Part shown: positions 1 to 7,945 of the stretch, in pieces
Layout of the letters: each line of letters opens with the position of its first letter
How positions within the stretch are numbered: position 1 is the first letter of the stretch
Position numbers and translations under genes: made by a program
The notes under the pieces: model-generated
What the model saw: the letters and a program-made list of their open reading frames with translations, nothing else
Databases searched by the model: none
Told to the model about the DNA's origin: nothing
Assembly: GCA_944350275.1 (NCBI GenBank)
Contig: CALVOK010000045.1
Coordinates: 1-39,710, forward strand
Direction: 5' to 3'
From: an uncultured Clostridia bacterium
Lineage (GTDB): Bacteria > Bacillota > Clostridia > Christensenellales > UBA1242
DNA: 39,710 bases

Positions 1-385
1 AGACGGATACACTGTTCTCTATCTCTGGTGCTAGGGTTACACTTGATATTGCCCATTGTATGTCTGTTGTATTGATAATATCAAAATATAGAGCAAATGA
101 ACCTATTTTATTGGCATTCTCTCCTGAGTATTCTCCTATATTCATATTAAACTCACCATTTATGTATCCTGGTTTGAAACTACCAACTATTTGAGGTTCA
201 CTGCCATTATCTTGTTTAATTCTTACCTGTTTTACATATAGACTTCTATCTTCAACCCTAAAGGATATATTCCCTGATAGAGTCACTGTCTGTTGGTTTA
301 CTGCAAATATCCCTACTGTCAGCACTCCAAACATAAGAAACAACATCGCAAGCATTGACATTAATTTTAATCTAAGTGTTTTCAT
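1..385 (-). CDS. Secreted/surface protein, N-terminal part (runs off the window)
   Basis: The first 128 residues of a minus-strand gene are visible; the 3' end lies before base 1. The start at 385 has a strong AAGGGGG site 8 nt upstream. The protein opens with a basic MKTLRLKL stretch and a hydrophobic segment (about residues 9-28) typical of a Sec signal peptide. After it comes a beta-rich region beginning TVTLSGNISFRVEDRSLYV. I recall similar proteins in clostridial genomes near DUF6273-type proteins, and a DUF6273-like gene lies at the other end of this window, but that link is memory and not shown here. The function is unknown. Its promoter (493-520) carries a G8 tract. Confidence 0.75.
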   Translation of the reverse strand, partial: MKTLRLKLMSMLAMLFLMFGVLTVGIFAVNQQTVTLSGNISFRVEDRSLYVKQVRIKQDNGSEPQIVGSFKPGYINGEFNMNIGEYSGENANKIGSFALYFDIINTTDIQWAISSVTLAPEIENSVSV

Positions 386-458
386 TTGGTTAACCCCCTT
401 GTTTTAGAATATCCATAATTACCCTTTATATGCCATTTATTTGACTTCTAGACGGTTT

Positions 459-498
459 TAAAATAGGGTATCAAAAAAATTTTTGATACCCTATTTTA
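459..498. repeat. 40-bp palindrome overlapping the -10 region
   Basis: The arms 459-477 and 480-498 are perfectly complementary apart from the central AA. The minus-strand -10 hexamer (493-498) is the outer end of one arm and the expected start point (about 485) is inside the palindrome. That placement suits a protein-binding operator better than an RNA hairpin of this transcript. There is no clean T-run, so a simple terminator is less likely, although the arm ends are T-rich. Confidence 0.6.
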
Positions 499-520
499 CC
501 CCCCCCGCCCTTTTTGTCAA
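493..520 (-). promoter_or_regulatory. Promoter with G8 tract in its spacer
   Basis: On the minus strand, TTGACA (515-520) and TAAAAT (493-498) are separated by 16 nt reading AAAAGGGCGGGGGGGG. The eight Gs (499-506) sit directly against the -10. It drives the secreted protein gene starting at 385. Other promoters in the window have 17-nt spacers, so this one is one base short of the local norm. Confidence 0.7.
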
Positions 521-602
521 GCAAATTGCAGTACTTCGTAAAAATTTGTCACCAAAAAGGGCTACCGACCTGTACAGCATCCCCCCCACGTCCATAAGGG
601 CT

Positions 603-636
603 TATTAAAAAAGATAGACAAAATTTGTCTATCTTT
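603..636 (-). terminator. Rho-independent terminator of the VirD4-like gene
   Basis: A perfect 13-bp stem (610-622 with 624-636), read on the minus strand, is followed by a short T-run at 609-605. It lies 18 nt past the stop codon of the coupling-protein gene. Confidence 0.8.
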
Positions 637-653
637 CCAAAATTTTATACTTC

Positions 654-2681
654 TTAATTTCTTCCACCATTCTTTAAAACAATCTCATTTCGTCTCTCTA
701 TATCATAGAATACCGCTCGTGTATCAAGTTTTCTTGAGAGTGCAATTGGTTCTTTTGCTGGTGATTTTTCCATGCATTTTGTAGTAAAGAAAGGTGTCAT
801 AGTATCTTTCATAATTTCTTTTCTGAATATTTTTGCAACGACTGTCCACTGTGGAAGTTGTCTCAACTCTTGTTTATCAAGCAGTGGTTTTCTCGTTCTT
901 TGCACTGATTCTGACACATTGTATCCACTTTCAGTATCTTTAGTGTTTCTTGATATATTTTCTTCCTTATGGTAAACTGTTGTTTCACCACATGCCTCTG
1001 AAAATGCTTGTATTGTTGATGGATCCTCTGAGCCTAGGAACACTTCCATTTGGAAGTTACCTCTAATATTTTGTGCTTCATCAGGGCCATATTTAATATC
1101 AAGTTGTTTATATGATTGCAAAACAATCTCAAAGAAAATTCCTCTAGAACGTGAAACGGTAACAAGTGTACCAAATTTTGGCACTGCTGGCATATTACCA
1201 AATTCATCAAGTATGAAGTAAACAGGTCTTTTAAGTTTACCAGTTTTCCCAGATTTTGGATCTACTGTCCTGTTTGCAACGTCGACTAAAACGGTATAAA
1301 GTTGACTAATACATAACACACCAAGTGGGTGACGTTCTGTCTTGTGGTCTGGTATTCTTATAAAGAATGCAGTAGGTCGCTCAGGTATATCCTCAAAGTC
1401 AATATCAGTACCGCTTGTCATATAGAACACACCGTCGTCTCCTAATATGTTTCCTATTGATGAACCTAATGTAGATATAAACGACCTCTGAGTCACAGGA
1501 CTTGCAAGACATACGCTTGACATAAGGTCGTGGACATTACTTAAAACTGGGTCTCTTCCCTCGCTGTATTTAGTTAATGTTTTTAAAGCGCTTTCTCTAT
1601 CACCTGCTGGGTCTCGTTTCATACAAATTTTATATAAATTAAACAAATTAAACTTTTCAAGTGTCATGCCAAGTCTTGGGTCTCTGCTATCTTCAAGCAT
1701 TCCTTCCATTATACCTAAAATAAGGTCTCGACATCCGTCTGGCCATGTCTTATCCTTGCAGTTTGGATCATCTGGAATAAGTGCTAAAGCAATATTTTTA
1801 AGGTTTGTAAATGCCTCACTTTCAAGTTGCCTTTGCTTTGCGTCAAGTTCTACTTTTAAAACCTCTTCATTAGGAAATGCCTTTCCTTCGAACCCATACC
1901 AAGTGTCGCCATATGTCGCACCATTGACTTTTGAAGGGTCAAAAGTTTTATAACCCATATCTTGAGGTTTTGCATGGCTTATCTTCTTAACTTCTTTGTT
2001 TAAATTTCCCGCTCTTTGATATTTTTTATAGGCAATCTCCATTGGATTCCATAAAGATGAAGCATATGGGTCCTCTAGGTTTAGAACAATGATGTTATAT
2101 CCCTCTTTTCTTAAAACATTTGCATTGTCCGCATAGAGTTCGCCCTTTGGGTCTGTCATAACCAAACTTGGTTTTTGACCAGAATGTGCTAATATTCTTA
2201 TAGTAGGATTTGCAAAAATTTGTGTTTTACCTGTTCCCGTTGTACCAAGAACCAAAGCATGAGTTTCAGGTTTCATATTGATTTCATATCTTCCATTGAC
2301 TTCTTTGTTTCTAAATACAAAGCCTGTCTTTTTAAGATTTGGCAAATTGTTCCATGTGGTATATATTAAATCTGGAGATGTACGCAGTCCTTCCTCTGTT
2401 ATAAACTTTGAGTCAAAGTTGATGTCCGTTACCTCGCCCCCGCCTGTAACACCTGTGGTATTTGTAGGAATATCCTGCTTCTTCTTAGGTGCAAATAGTC
2501 CCATACCCAGCCCAATAACCGCTCCAACCGCAAGTAAAATAAAGGCAAGTGAATTTGTAAGTGCCTCAACAAATTCCACGCCGTCACCCGTGAAGTAGTT
2601 GATAAGTACCCCGGCGAAATATCCTATGGCACCAAAAACCAACATAAAAATAATTCCAAGTTTTAATTTACCTTTCATCAT
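654..2681 (-). CDS. VirD4/TraG-family type IV coupling ATPase
   Basis: Coupling proteins of this family hand DNA-protein substrates to type IV secretion or conjugation channels. The protein (675 residues from the chosen start) has two N-terminal membrane segments (about 8-29 and 41-63), a Walker A motif GTTGTGKT at 146-153, a DPKGEL strand, and a Walker B motif FILDEFGN near 489-496. This order is standard for VirD4/TraG. The start at 2681 follows AGGGGG closely; an upstream in-frame ATG at 2732 has no ribosome-binding site. No relaxase, VirB4 or other transfer gene lies in the window, so it is either an orphan or its partners are beyond base 1. It has its own promoter and terminator. Confidence 0.9.
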   Translation of the reverse strand: MMKGKLKLGIIFMLVFGAIGYFAGVLINYFTGDGVEFVEALTNSLAFILLAVGAVIGLGMGLFAPKKKQDIPTNTTGVTGGGEVTDINFDSKFITEEGLRTSPDLIYTTWNNLPNLKKTGFVFRNKEVNGRYEINMKPETHALVLGTTGTGKTQIFANPTIRILAHSGQKPSLVMTDPKGELYADNANVLRKEGYNIIVLNLEDPYASSLWNPMEIAYKKYQRAGNLNKEVKKISHAKPQDMGYKTFDPSKVNGATYGDTWYGFEGKAFPNEEVLKVELDAKQRQLESEAFTNLKNIALALIPDDPNCKDKTWPDGCRDLILGIMEGMLEDSRDPRLGMTLEKFNLFNLYKICMKRDPAGDRESALKTLTKYSEGRDPVLSNVHDLMSSVCLASPVTQRSFISTLGSSIGNILGDDGVFYMTSGTDIDFEDIPERPTAFFIRIPDHKTERHPLGVLCISQLYTVLVDVANRTVDPKSGKTGKLKRPVYFILDEFGNMPAVPKFGTLVTVSRSRGIFFEIVLQSYKQLDIKYGPDEAQNIRGNFQMEVFLGSEDPSTIQAFSEACGETTVYHKEENISRNTKDTESGYNVSESVQRTRKPLLDKQELRQLPQWTVVAKIFRKEIMKDTMTPFFTTKCMEKSPAKEPIALSRKLDTRAVFYDIERRNEIVLKNGGRN

Positions 2682-2767
2682 TCCCCCTAATATAAATTGT
2701 GACTTTGCATAAAAAATATTCACATAAGTCATAGAAAGTTAGCAAAGTACCACTTATATATATAAAT

Positions 2768-2796
2768 AAAATAACACTTTTTATCATTATTGTCAA
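2768..2796 (-). promoter_or_regulatory. Promoter of the VirD4-like gene
   Basis: On the minus strand, TTGACA (2791-2796), a 17-nt spacer and TATTTT (2768-2773). The predicted leader is about 80 nt to the ATG at 2681. Confidence 0.65.
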
Positions 2797-3054
2797 ACAA
2801 ATATAGTCGAAATATAACATATTACAGTAAATAAGGTTTAAATCAACAACTTTTTATATATGGTAGAATAGTATTAAATTAAATAATTTTTAAAAGGCAT
2901 CTCGCAATCAAGACTGATAAAACTACAAAAATAATTTTATCATATATAAAGTCATATAAAGTTGAAATAACGAACATAAATACGCAATCATCAAAATTCA
3001 AGTTATACAATAACTTTTACTATGAAAATTGACAATAAAAACATTAACATAAAC
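2797..3054. other. AT-rich intergenic stretch
   Basis: I see no gene or convincing structure here beyond a weak GATAAAA/TTTTATC inverted repeat near 2917-2941. Confidence 0.5.
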
Positions 3055-3089
3055 AAAAATAGGTACTATATCTAGTGATATAATACCTA
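3055..3089 (-). terminator. Terminator of tRNA-Val
   Basis: The hairpin spans 3060-3089 (TAGGTA pairs TACCTA, with an inner CTATATC/GATATAA helix and a TAGT loop), followed on the minus strand by TTTTT. The one non-Watson-Crick pair (3066/3083) becomes G-U only in the minus-strand RNA. A close relative lies downstream of tRNA-Ala at 14291-14326. Confidence 0.85.
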
Positions 3090-3100
3090 CTTTATTCGAC

Positions 3101-3176
3101 TGGTGGAAGTTATAGGGCTCGAACCTATGACCCTCTGCTTGTAAGGCAGATGCTCTCCCAGCTGAGCTAAACTTCC
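3101..3176 (-). tRNA. tRNA-Val (anticodon TAC)
   Basis: A complete cloverleaf: GGAAGTT acceptor, D arm with AGCTCAGCTGGGAGAGC, anticodon loop CTTACAA with TAC at 3141-3143, T arm GGTTCGAGCC, and an encoded 3' CCA. It is a single tRNA with its own promoter and terminator. Confidence 0.97.
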
Positions 3177-3209
3177 TTATGCAACATTGCATTTTAAGTT
3201 TGCCTTATT

Positions 3210-3238
3210 AATATATCAAATTTATTTGATATTGTCAA
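3210..3238 (-). promoter_or_regulatory. Promoter of tRNA-Val
   Basis: TTGACA (3233-3238), 17-nt spacer, TATATT (3210-3215) on the minus strand, about 34 nt upstream of the mature 5' end. Confidence 0.75.
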
Positions 3239-3374
3239 CTATTTTTTATAAATTTATTAAATTTATTTTTATTTATCTCAAAAAACGTAGAATGTCTTTA
3301 AAAACTAAAAAATTAAGGAAATCTATCTATTAATTAAATATAATGTAATAAGGCTGTGCTTTTAAGGAGAAAAT

Positions 3375-3896
3375 ATGCCTTGTAATCTTAATTTTAATCA
3401 ATGCAACAGTTTTAATAACTTTCCTAGACCCATATTCAACTGCTATCAAAATTTTCTTTCTCTTCTAAATCAATCAGGCACAACTATTATTAATCCTGTA
3501 ATTGAAAGTGCAAGCATTATTACGGAAATTTCTTCCTCTCAAACTATTCTTGCAGGAGGGAATGCTATCCCTAGCACAACATTTTCGCAAGGTAGTGCTA
3601 TTTTTTATGATAATAACGGAACGTTCACACTTATAAAAGGAAGATATATGATTTCCTATAATTTTGGCGGAATTATTGCATCAAATGGAGTTAGTAACTA
3701 TGGAATATATTTAGATGGAGTTTTGTTGCCTTCGTCACTTTCACAAGTATCTGGTGTCGCTGGCGAAAATTCAAACCATTCTGGCTCGGTTTTTGTAGAA
3801 ATAACAGCACCAACAGGAGCAATAACCATAAGAAATTCAAACAATCTAACTCAAATTATCAACAATGGTTCAATATCTATCCAAAAAATAATATAA
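3375..3896 (+). CDS. BclA C-terminal-domain-like (exosporium/TNF-like) protein
   Basis: The 173 residues start after AAGGAG with good spacing. Residues 60-173 follow the pattern of the jelly-roll C-terminal domain of BclA-type spore collagen-like glycoproteins: a beta-rich run around GRYMISYNFGG, a GIYLDGVLLPSS strand, a G-rich SGSVFVEITAP strand and an ITIRNSNN...SISIQKI ending. The usual Gly-X-Y collagen repeats are absent; the N-terminal 50 residues are Asn/Phe/Cys-rich instead. There is a TATAAT at 3339-3344 without a good -35. The role is probably on a spore or cell surface; that is inferred from the domain only. It stands alone. Confidence 0.6.
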   Translation: MPCNLNFNQCNSFNNFPRPIFNCYQNFLSLLNQSGTTIINPVIESASIITEISSSQTILAGGNAIPSTTFSQGSAIFYDNNGTFTLIKGRYMISYNFGGIIASNGVSNYGIYLDGVLLPSSLSQVSGVAGENSNHSGSVFVEITAPTGAITIRNSNNLTQIINNGSISIQKII

Positions 3897-4062
3897 TTAT
3901 TTAAATGACATTATAGCATTATCTTTATTATGCACAATATTAAAAAGTTCTTATAAAAACACAAAATCAATTTTGCTAAAATTGTTTTTGAATAAAAAAA
4001 TGACAAAAGATTTTATAATCTTACCAAATTTTGTTGTAGTTTTTTAAAAAATTGGTATATAC
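3897..4062. other. AT-rich intergenic stretch
   Basis: No gene or clear terminator is visible between the BclA-like gene and the leader that follows. Confidence 0.45.
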
Positions 4063-4117
4063 TATAATTAACAAAGGCAAATGGCAGGCATCGAAAAAGA
4101 TACTTGCCGAGTGCCAA
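4063..4117 (+). promoter_or_regulatory. -10 element and possible structured 5' leader of the recO unit
   Basis: A TATAAT at 4063-4068 (weak -35) is followed about 13 nt later by a GC-richer hairpin in AT-rich DNA. TGGCA (4082-4086) pairs TGCCA (4112-4116), and an inner GGCA/TGCC helix carries a GAAAAA loop. About 140 nt separate it from the next start codon. I could not match it to a riboswitch class I know. Confidence 0.4.
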
Positions 4118-4257
4118 TGTTTATTTAATATTTTATTTTACTTTACTTTATAGAAAGTTTTTTGTTTAACTAAATTAAAAAAATGAAACTTAAAAATCAC
4201 CCTGTTTTATTTACGAAAATTCTAATGAAAAATTTCTAATACTAAAAAGGAGGGATT

Positions 4258-4437
4258 ATGGAAAAGACACTAAAAGAAAAAATTGACGATGCTTTAGTTG
4301 AGTTGCTTGACACATGGGAAATTCTGCAAACTATTGGTTCCATAGAAATGTTTAGTCTGTTAATAGATGATACTATAAAATATGATGCCCTTCTTAAAGA
4401 GTATCAGCAAACACTTGATAATGAAATGGACTTATAA
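4258..4437 (+). CDS. Small acidic protein upstream of recO (59 aa)
   Basis: The ORF starts after an AAGGAGGG site and ends 4 nt before the chosen recO start. The 59 residues are acidic and look mainly helical, with no signal peptide. Where Bacillus has the small yqzL gene upstream of recO, I see no similarity to YqzL here. The strong ribosome-binding site and tight spacing argue that it is translated and coupled to recO. The function is unknown. Confidence 0.65.
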   Translation: MEKTLKEKIDDALVELLDTWEILQTIGSIEMFSLLIDDTIKYDALLKEYQQTLDNEMDL

Positions 4438-4441
4438 GGAC

Positions 4442-5152
4442 ATGAGTACAGTAAAAGTTAGAGCAATTGTGCTCAAAAATATGAGTTTAAAAGAAAAAGA
4501 CAAATTGGTATGTCTTTATAGTCTAGAACTAGGCAAAATTTATGTTTCAATGAAAGGTGTAAGAGGAGAAAAAGCAAAACTTAAATCTGCAAAGGAGATT
4601 TTTTGCTTTGGCGAATTCATATTAGAGCAGACCAAAACAAATTACATAGTAACAGGTGTTGATATTATTGATAATTTTTACAACTTAACAAAGGATATTG
4701 ATAAGTATTACGAGGGGTGTGCAATCCTTGATATTGTTGATAAGGTAGAGTCGCAACCTAATCCCCCACTCTTCATAGAAATTATAAAGGCACTTAAAAC
4801 ACTATGCTATGATGATGTAAAAAAATACTATTGTATATGCAAATTTTTAATAGATATATTTGCAGGTATGGGTTATAACTTTATAACTTCTGAATGTTCA
4901 TCGTGCAAAAGTCAATTGCTACACAAATATTTTAACCTAGATTTTGGGGAACTTGTTTGCCCTGCCTGTAGAACAGCCTTATGTGTCCCTATAAGTGAAG
5001 CCTGCTATTCATCTTTGAAAATCCTCAATATGATAGATTATGAAAAACTTAAAAATCTTAAATTAAATGAACCTGGTACAATAGAAGCATATAAGTTATT
5101 ATGCAAAAACTTTGAATGGAGAACCAACTATCAAGTATTAGATATTAAATAG
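4442..5152 (+). CDS. recO: DNA repair protein RecO
   Basis: RecO anneals SSB-coated strands and helps RecR load RecA in recombinational repair. The N-terminus (TVKVRAIVLKNMSLKEKDKL) and the GKIYVSMKGVRG segment fit the RecO OB-fold. The C-terminal half has a CxxC...CPAC zinc knuckle. The start at 4442 gives a typical N-terminus of a 236-residue protein, but the AAGGA lies only 1 nt away. An in-frame ATG at 4421, overlapping the upstream small ORF, is the alternative. The usual neighbour era is not present. Confidence 0.9.
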   Translation: MSTVKVRAIVLKNMSLKEKDKLVCLYSLELGKIYVSMKGVRGEKAKLKSAKEIFCFGEFILEQTKTNYIVTGVDIIDNFYNLTKDIDKYYEGCAILDIVDKVESQPNPPLFIEIIKALKTLCYDDVKKYYCICKFLIDIFAGMGYNFITSECSSCKSQLLHKYFNLDFGELVCPACRTALCVPISEACYSSLKILNMIDYEKLKNLKLNEPGTIEAYKLLCKNFEWRTNYQVLDIK

Positions 5153-5252
5153 CAAAACTATTAAAAAATTGTTTTAAAATTGTTGTCTATTTAAAATTAC
5201 ATAAACCATTTTTTTAACAAATAAAAGAATAAAAAGCCTTTAAAAAAGCCAC

Positions 5253-5297
5253 ACTAAATGAAAGATAAAAAATAATATACCTTTCTTTTAGTTTTTA
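5253..5297 (+). terminator. Terminator after recO
   Basis: ACTAAATGAAAG (5253-5264) pairs CTTTCTTTTAGT (5281-5292) at 11 of 12 positions, followed by TTTTT. Confidence 0.7.
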
Positions 5298-5298
5298 C

Positions 5299-5327
5299 TT
5301 GCAAATTACATATATATGTGTTATAAT
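5299..5327 (+). promoter_or_regulatory. Promoter of the glycosyltransferase gene
   Basis: TTGCAA (5299-5304), 17-nt spacer, TATAAT (5322-5327). It begins immediately after the recO terminator. Confidence 0.75.
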
Positions 5328-5357
5328 AATTCATGAAATATAGACCAAGGAAGAAAT

Positions 5358-6665
5358 ATGGATGCAGTAACTTTAATAAATTTTATTTTATCGACTTTGA
5401 TAGCTATTTTATTTGCGTATAAATTTGTTATCGGTATAATCGGTCTTTTTAAAAGAAAAAAGTTCCCAGAAGCGAAGAAAGACCACGTTTATGCCGTGCT
5501 TATTGCTGGGCGAAACGAAGAGAAAGTTATTGGTCAACTAATTGCAAGTATCGCAAATCAAACATATAACAAAGAATTAATATCAGTTTTTGTAGTTGCC
5601 GACAACTGCACTGATAATACTGCAGAAGTCGCGAGAAAATCACTTTCCGACGCAAATTTAAAGGGTGAGATTTTTGAAAGATTTAATGACAAACAAGTCG
5701 GGAAAGGATACGCGCTTGATTTCTTACTACAAAAAATAAAAGAAAGAAAAGATTTCCATAAAGATGAATTTGAAGCATTCTTAATATTTGACGCGGACAA
5801 CCTACTAGACAAAAATTATTTTTATGAAATAAATAAAGCATTTGATGATGGCTATGATGTGGTTACCACATATCGTAACTCTAAGAATTTCAATACAAAT
5901 ACAATATCCGCAAACACAGGTATGATGTTTCTGCAAGAATGTCGTTTTCTGCACACACCTCGAGCAATTTTAAATTCAAGCACCTTTATTTCTGGAACAG
6001 GTTTCCTTGTTAGTTCGAAAATTTTAAATACTGACACAGGATGGAAATATACTACTCTCACCGAAGATATTGAATTTTCATCTTGTCAAATAGCAGAAGG
6101 AAGAAAAATTACATATTGTGATGATGCAATATTCTATGATGAACAACCTGTAACCTTTAAAGCAAGTTGGAACCAACGAATGAGATGGCAAAAAGGGTTT
6201 TATCAATGTTTTTCAAAATACTTTCTATTTCTACTTTCTACTTTCTTCACAAAACATTGGTTTGCCTCATACGAAATGATGCTTATGATATTCCCATTTA
6301 CTCCTATAACTTTCTTCTGGTCAATCTTTTATTACATTTACCTTGGAGTTGAATATATCTTTACAGGTGTAGGATTTGCAAATTCAATATTTATGGGCGC
6401 AGTGATTGGGCTTGTAACCTCACTTATTCTTAGTTATTTGGGAGCCTTCCTGTATGGACTATTAATCTTGTTTACTGAGCGAAAAAGAGTAAAGTGTAGT
6501 TTCTGGCAAAAAATTAAGTATAGTTTAACATTCCCAATCTTTTTAGCAACCTATGTACCAATTTCTATAGTTTGCTTATTCAAAAAAGTTAAATGGAAAC
6601 AGATACCTCACACGGATGCAAGGACAATCGAGGACATAGACAGCACAAATGATGTAGCGCAATAA
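5358..6665 (+). CDS. Membrane glycosyltransferase family 2 (processive type)
   Basis: The 435-residue protein has an N-terminal membrane anchor (4-30), a GT-A domain and about three C-terminal membrane segments (roughly 295-320, 325-380, 395-415). The family 2 signature residues are in order: FDADN (D145/D147, metal and nucleotide-sugar binding), TED (235-237, catalytic base) and QRMRW (273-277). The last is typical of processive synthases related to cellulose, hyaluronan and poly-N-acetylglucosamine synthases. It probably uses a UDP-sugar on the cytoplasmic face; the product is not predictable. It starts after AAGGA and is monocistronic between a promoter and a terminator. Confidence 0.88.
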   Translation: MDAVTLINFILSTLIAILFAYKFVIGIIGLFKRKKFPEAKKDHVYAVLIAGRNEEKVIGQLIASIANQTYNKELISVFVVADNCTDNTAEVARKSLSDANLKGEIFERFNDKQVGKGYALDFLLQKIKERKDFHKDEFEAFLIFDADNLLDKNYFYEINKAFDDGYDVVTTYRNSKNFNTNTISANTGMMFLQECRFLHTPRAILNSSTFISGTGFLVSSKILNTDTGWKYTTLTEDIEFSSCQIAEGRKITYCDDAIFYDEQPVTFKASWNQRMRWQKGFYQCFSKYFLFLLSTFFTKHWFASYEMMLMIFPFTPITFFWSIFYYIYLGVEYIFTGVGFANSIFMGAVIGLVTSLILSYLGAFLYGLLILFTERKRVKCSFWQKIKYSLTFPIFLATYVPISIVCLFKKVKWKQIPHTDARTIEDIDSTNDVAQ

Positions 6666-6712
6666 ACATTACAATTATAAAATTTTCATTTAAAAAACAA
6701 TGTAATCAAAAT

Positions 6713-6748
6713 AAAAAAACTGATAGGATACTCGCCTATCAGTTTTTT
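6713..6748 (+). terminator. Terminator after the glycosyltransferase (likely bidirectional)
   Basis: ACTGATAGG (6719-6727) pairs CCTATCAGT (6735-6743), with a T-run on the right and an A-run on the left, so it can also stop minus-strand transcripts such as that of the 6932-7900 gene. Confidence 0.88.
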
Positions 6749-6931
6749 GTTGCCAATATTTCCCTACATTTATATAAACTCATGCTCTCAAAATTAAATT
6801 TAACGCAATTAAAATCTGCAGTTCAGTAATGATAATTGTAATTATACTTACTTGATTAATTTGTAACTATTGTAAATTTCTATGCCATACAATTGTATAT
6901 TGCAGAATTAGGGACAAAATTATCCCAATTT

Positions 6932-7900
6932 TTACTGAAACAAACTTATCTCCTCAACTCTTAGTGCAACAAGAGGTGTGTTATCTTCAAAAATAAAAAG
7001 ATAAAATGTGTTATTAAAAATAAAGTCTCTTTTCTTTATTGCTTCTGCTGGGAAGTATGCCATTCGCTCACATGAGATAACTGCCTCACTTTTCACCTTC
7101 GCACCTTCATTGTTAAGAGCAAATTTCAAACTTTGCATAGCAGTTGAAATTGTGACAATCTCGTTGTCTCTTGCGTGAAATTTTTGCCTATCAAGGTCTT
7201 TAAACACCTCTATTAAATCAAGTTTTAGTGCTGGCACCATCATACTCTTGACTTCACATTCTTCACCTATTTCACTCTTTTGACGAAGTTGGTTTAAAAT
7301 ACTTTCAAAACTCCCCTTTTCGTCTGTTCTATATAAAATAATACTTTTGTTGTCCTCGCTCTCTATTGTAAGTGCAAAATCATTGTCATTATTATAAAAC
7401 AGAGGACTGACCTGTTCTTGCAATTCTTCGCTCCTAGAATTTTTAAATCCAAAAAATGAAGCCATCTTTCCGTCTTTGCCAAAAGGGAATTGTTCTTGAA
7501 AATTTTTAAACTTTTTTCTAAATTTTATCTCAAACATTAGAATTGCATAAACAAGAGAAAGCATTGTATTTTCATCCTTGGAAAATTCTATACTATCAAG
7601 TACATCACTTTTTGTTTTGAATTTATTTTTTAATACCTTTTCAATTTCTTTTTTAAGCGAAATTGTCTGTTTGCCAGATATTACATAATATTCTTTGTCG
7701 TCTACAACAAAATCTTCTGAACATTCTTTTATAAGATTTTTGACAACCTCTTTATCTCCTAAATAGACTGAGTCTAAATTGTTAAAATCCACTTTTAAAA
7801 CACTACAAAAAAACTCTTTCCAAGCAAGGTCAAAAGCCACACACCATGCGGCATTATCATACATTTTGTCCTTTAAAGTAGGTAGTAATTTAATATTCAT
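6932..7900 (-). CDS. Uncharacterised 322-aa protein
   Basis: I use the ATG at 7900, 7 nt after AGGGAG, rather than the GTG at 7903. There is no signal peptide or membrane segment. The N-terminus (NAAWCVAFDLAWKEFF) and the C-terminus (FIFNNTFYLFIFEDNTPLVAL) match a recurring pattern in clostridial hypothetical proteins. The C-terminal strand is faintly serpin-like, which I would not rely on. It lies 45 nt downstream of the histidine phosphatase gene on the same strand and is probably co-transcribed with it. Confidence 0.7.
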   Translation of the reverse strand: MNIKLLPTLKDKMYDNAAWCVAFDLAWKEFFCSVLKVDFNNLDSVYLGDKEVVKNLIKECSEDFVVDDKEYYVISGKQTISLKKEIEKVLKNKFKTKSDVLDSIEFSKDENTMLSLVYAILMFEIKFRKKFKNFQEQFPFGKDGKMASFFGFKNSRSEELQEQVSPLFYNNDNDFALTIESEDNKSIILYRTDEKGSFESILNQLRQKSEIGEECEVKSMMVPALKLDLIEVFKDLDRQKFHARDNEIVTISTAMQSLKFALNNEGAKVKSEAVISCERMAYFPAEAIKKRDFIFNNTFYLFIFEDNTPLVALRVEEISLFQ

Positions 7901-7945
7901 CACTGTTCTCCCTCATTCATCTGCTTAAATTATTTATCTTTGATA

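Noticed and set aside
2998-3192. Minus-strand ORF of 64 codons
   Set aside because: It is read across tRNA-Val and its terminator; no ribosome-binding site.
2679-3240. Attachment site of an integrative element at tRNA-Val
   Set aside because: No direct repeat of the tRNA end and no integrase are visible in the window.
6908-6925. GGGA/TCCC hairpin as terminator of the 6932-7900 gene
   Set aside because: Only four base pairs and no T-run; the bidirectional terminator at 6713-6748 is more likely.
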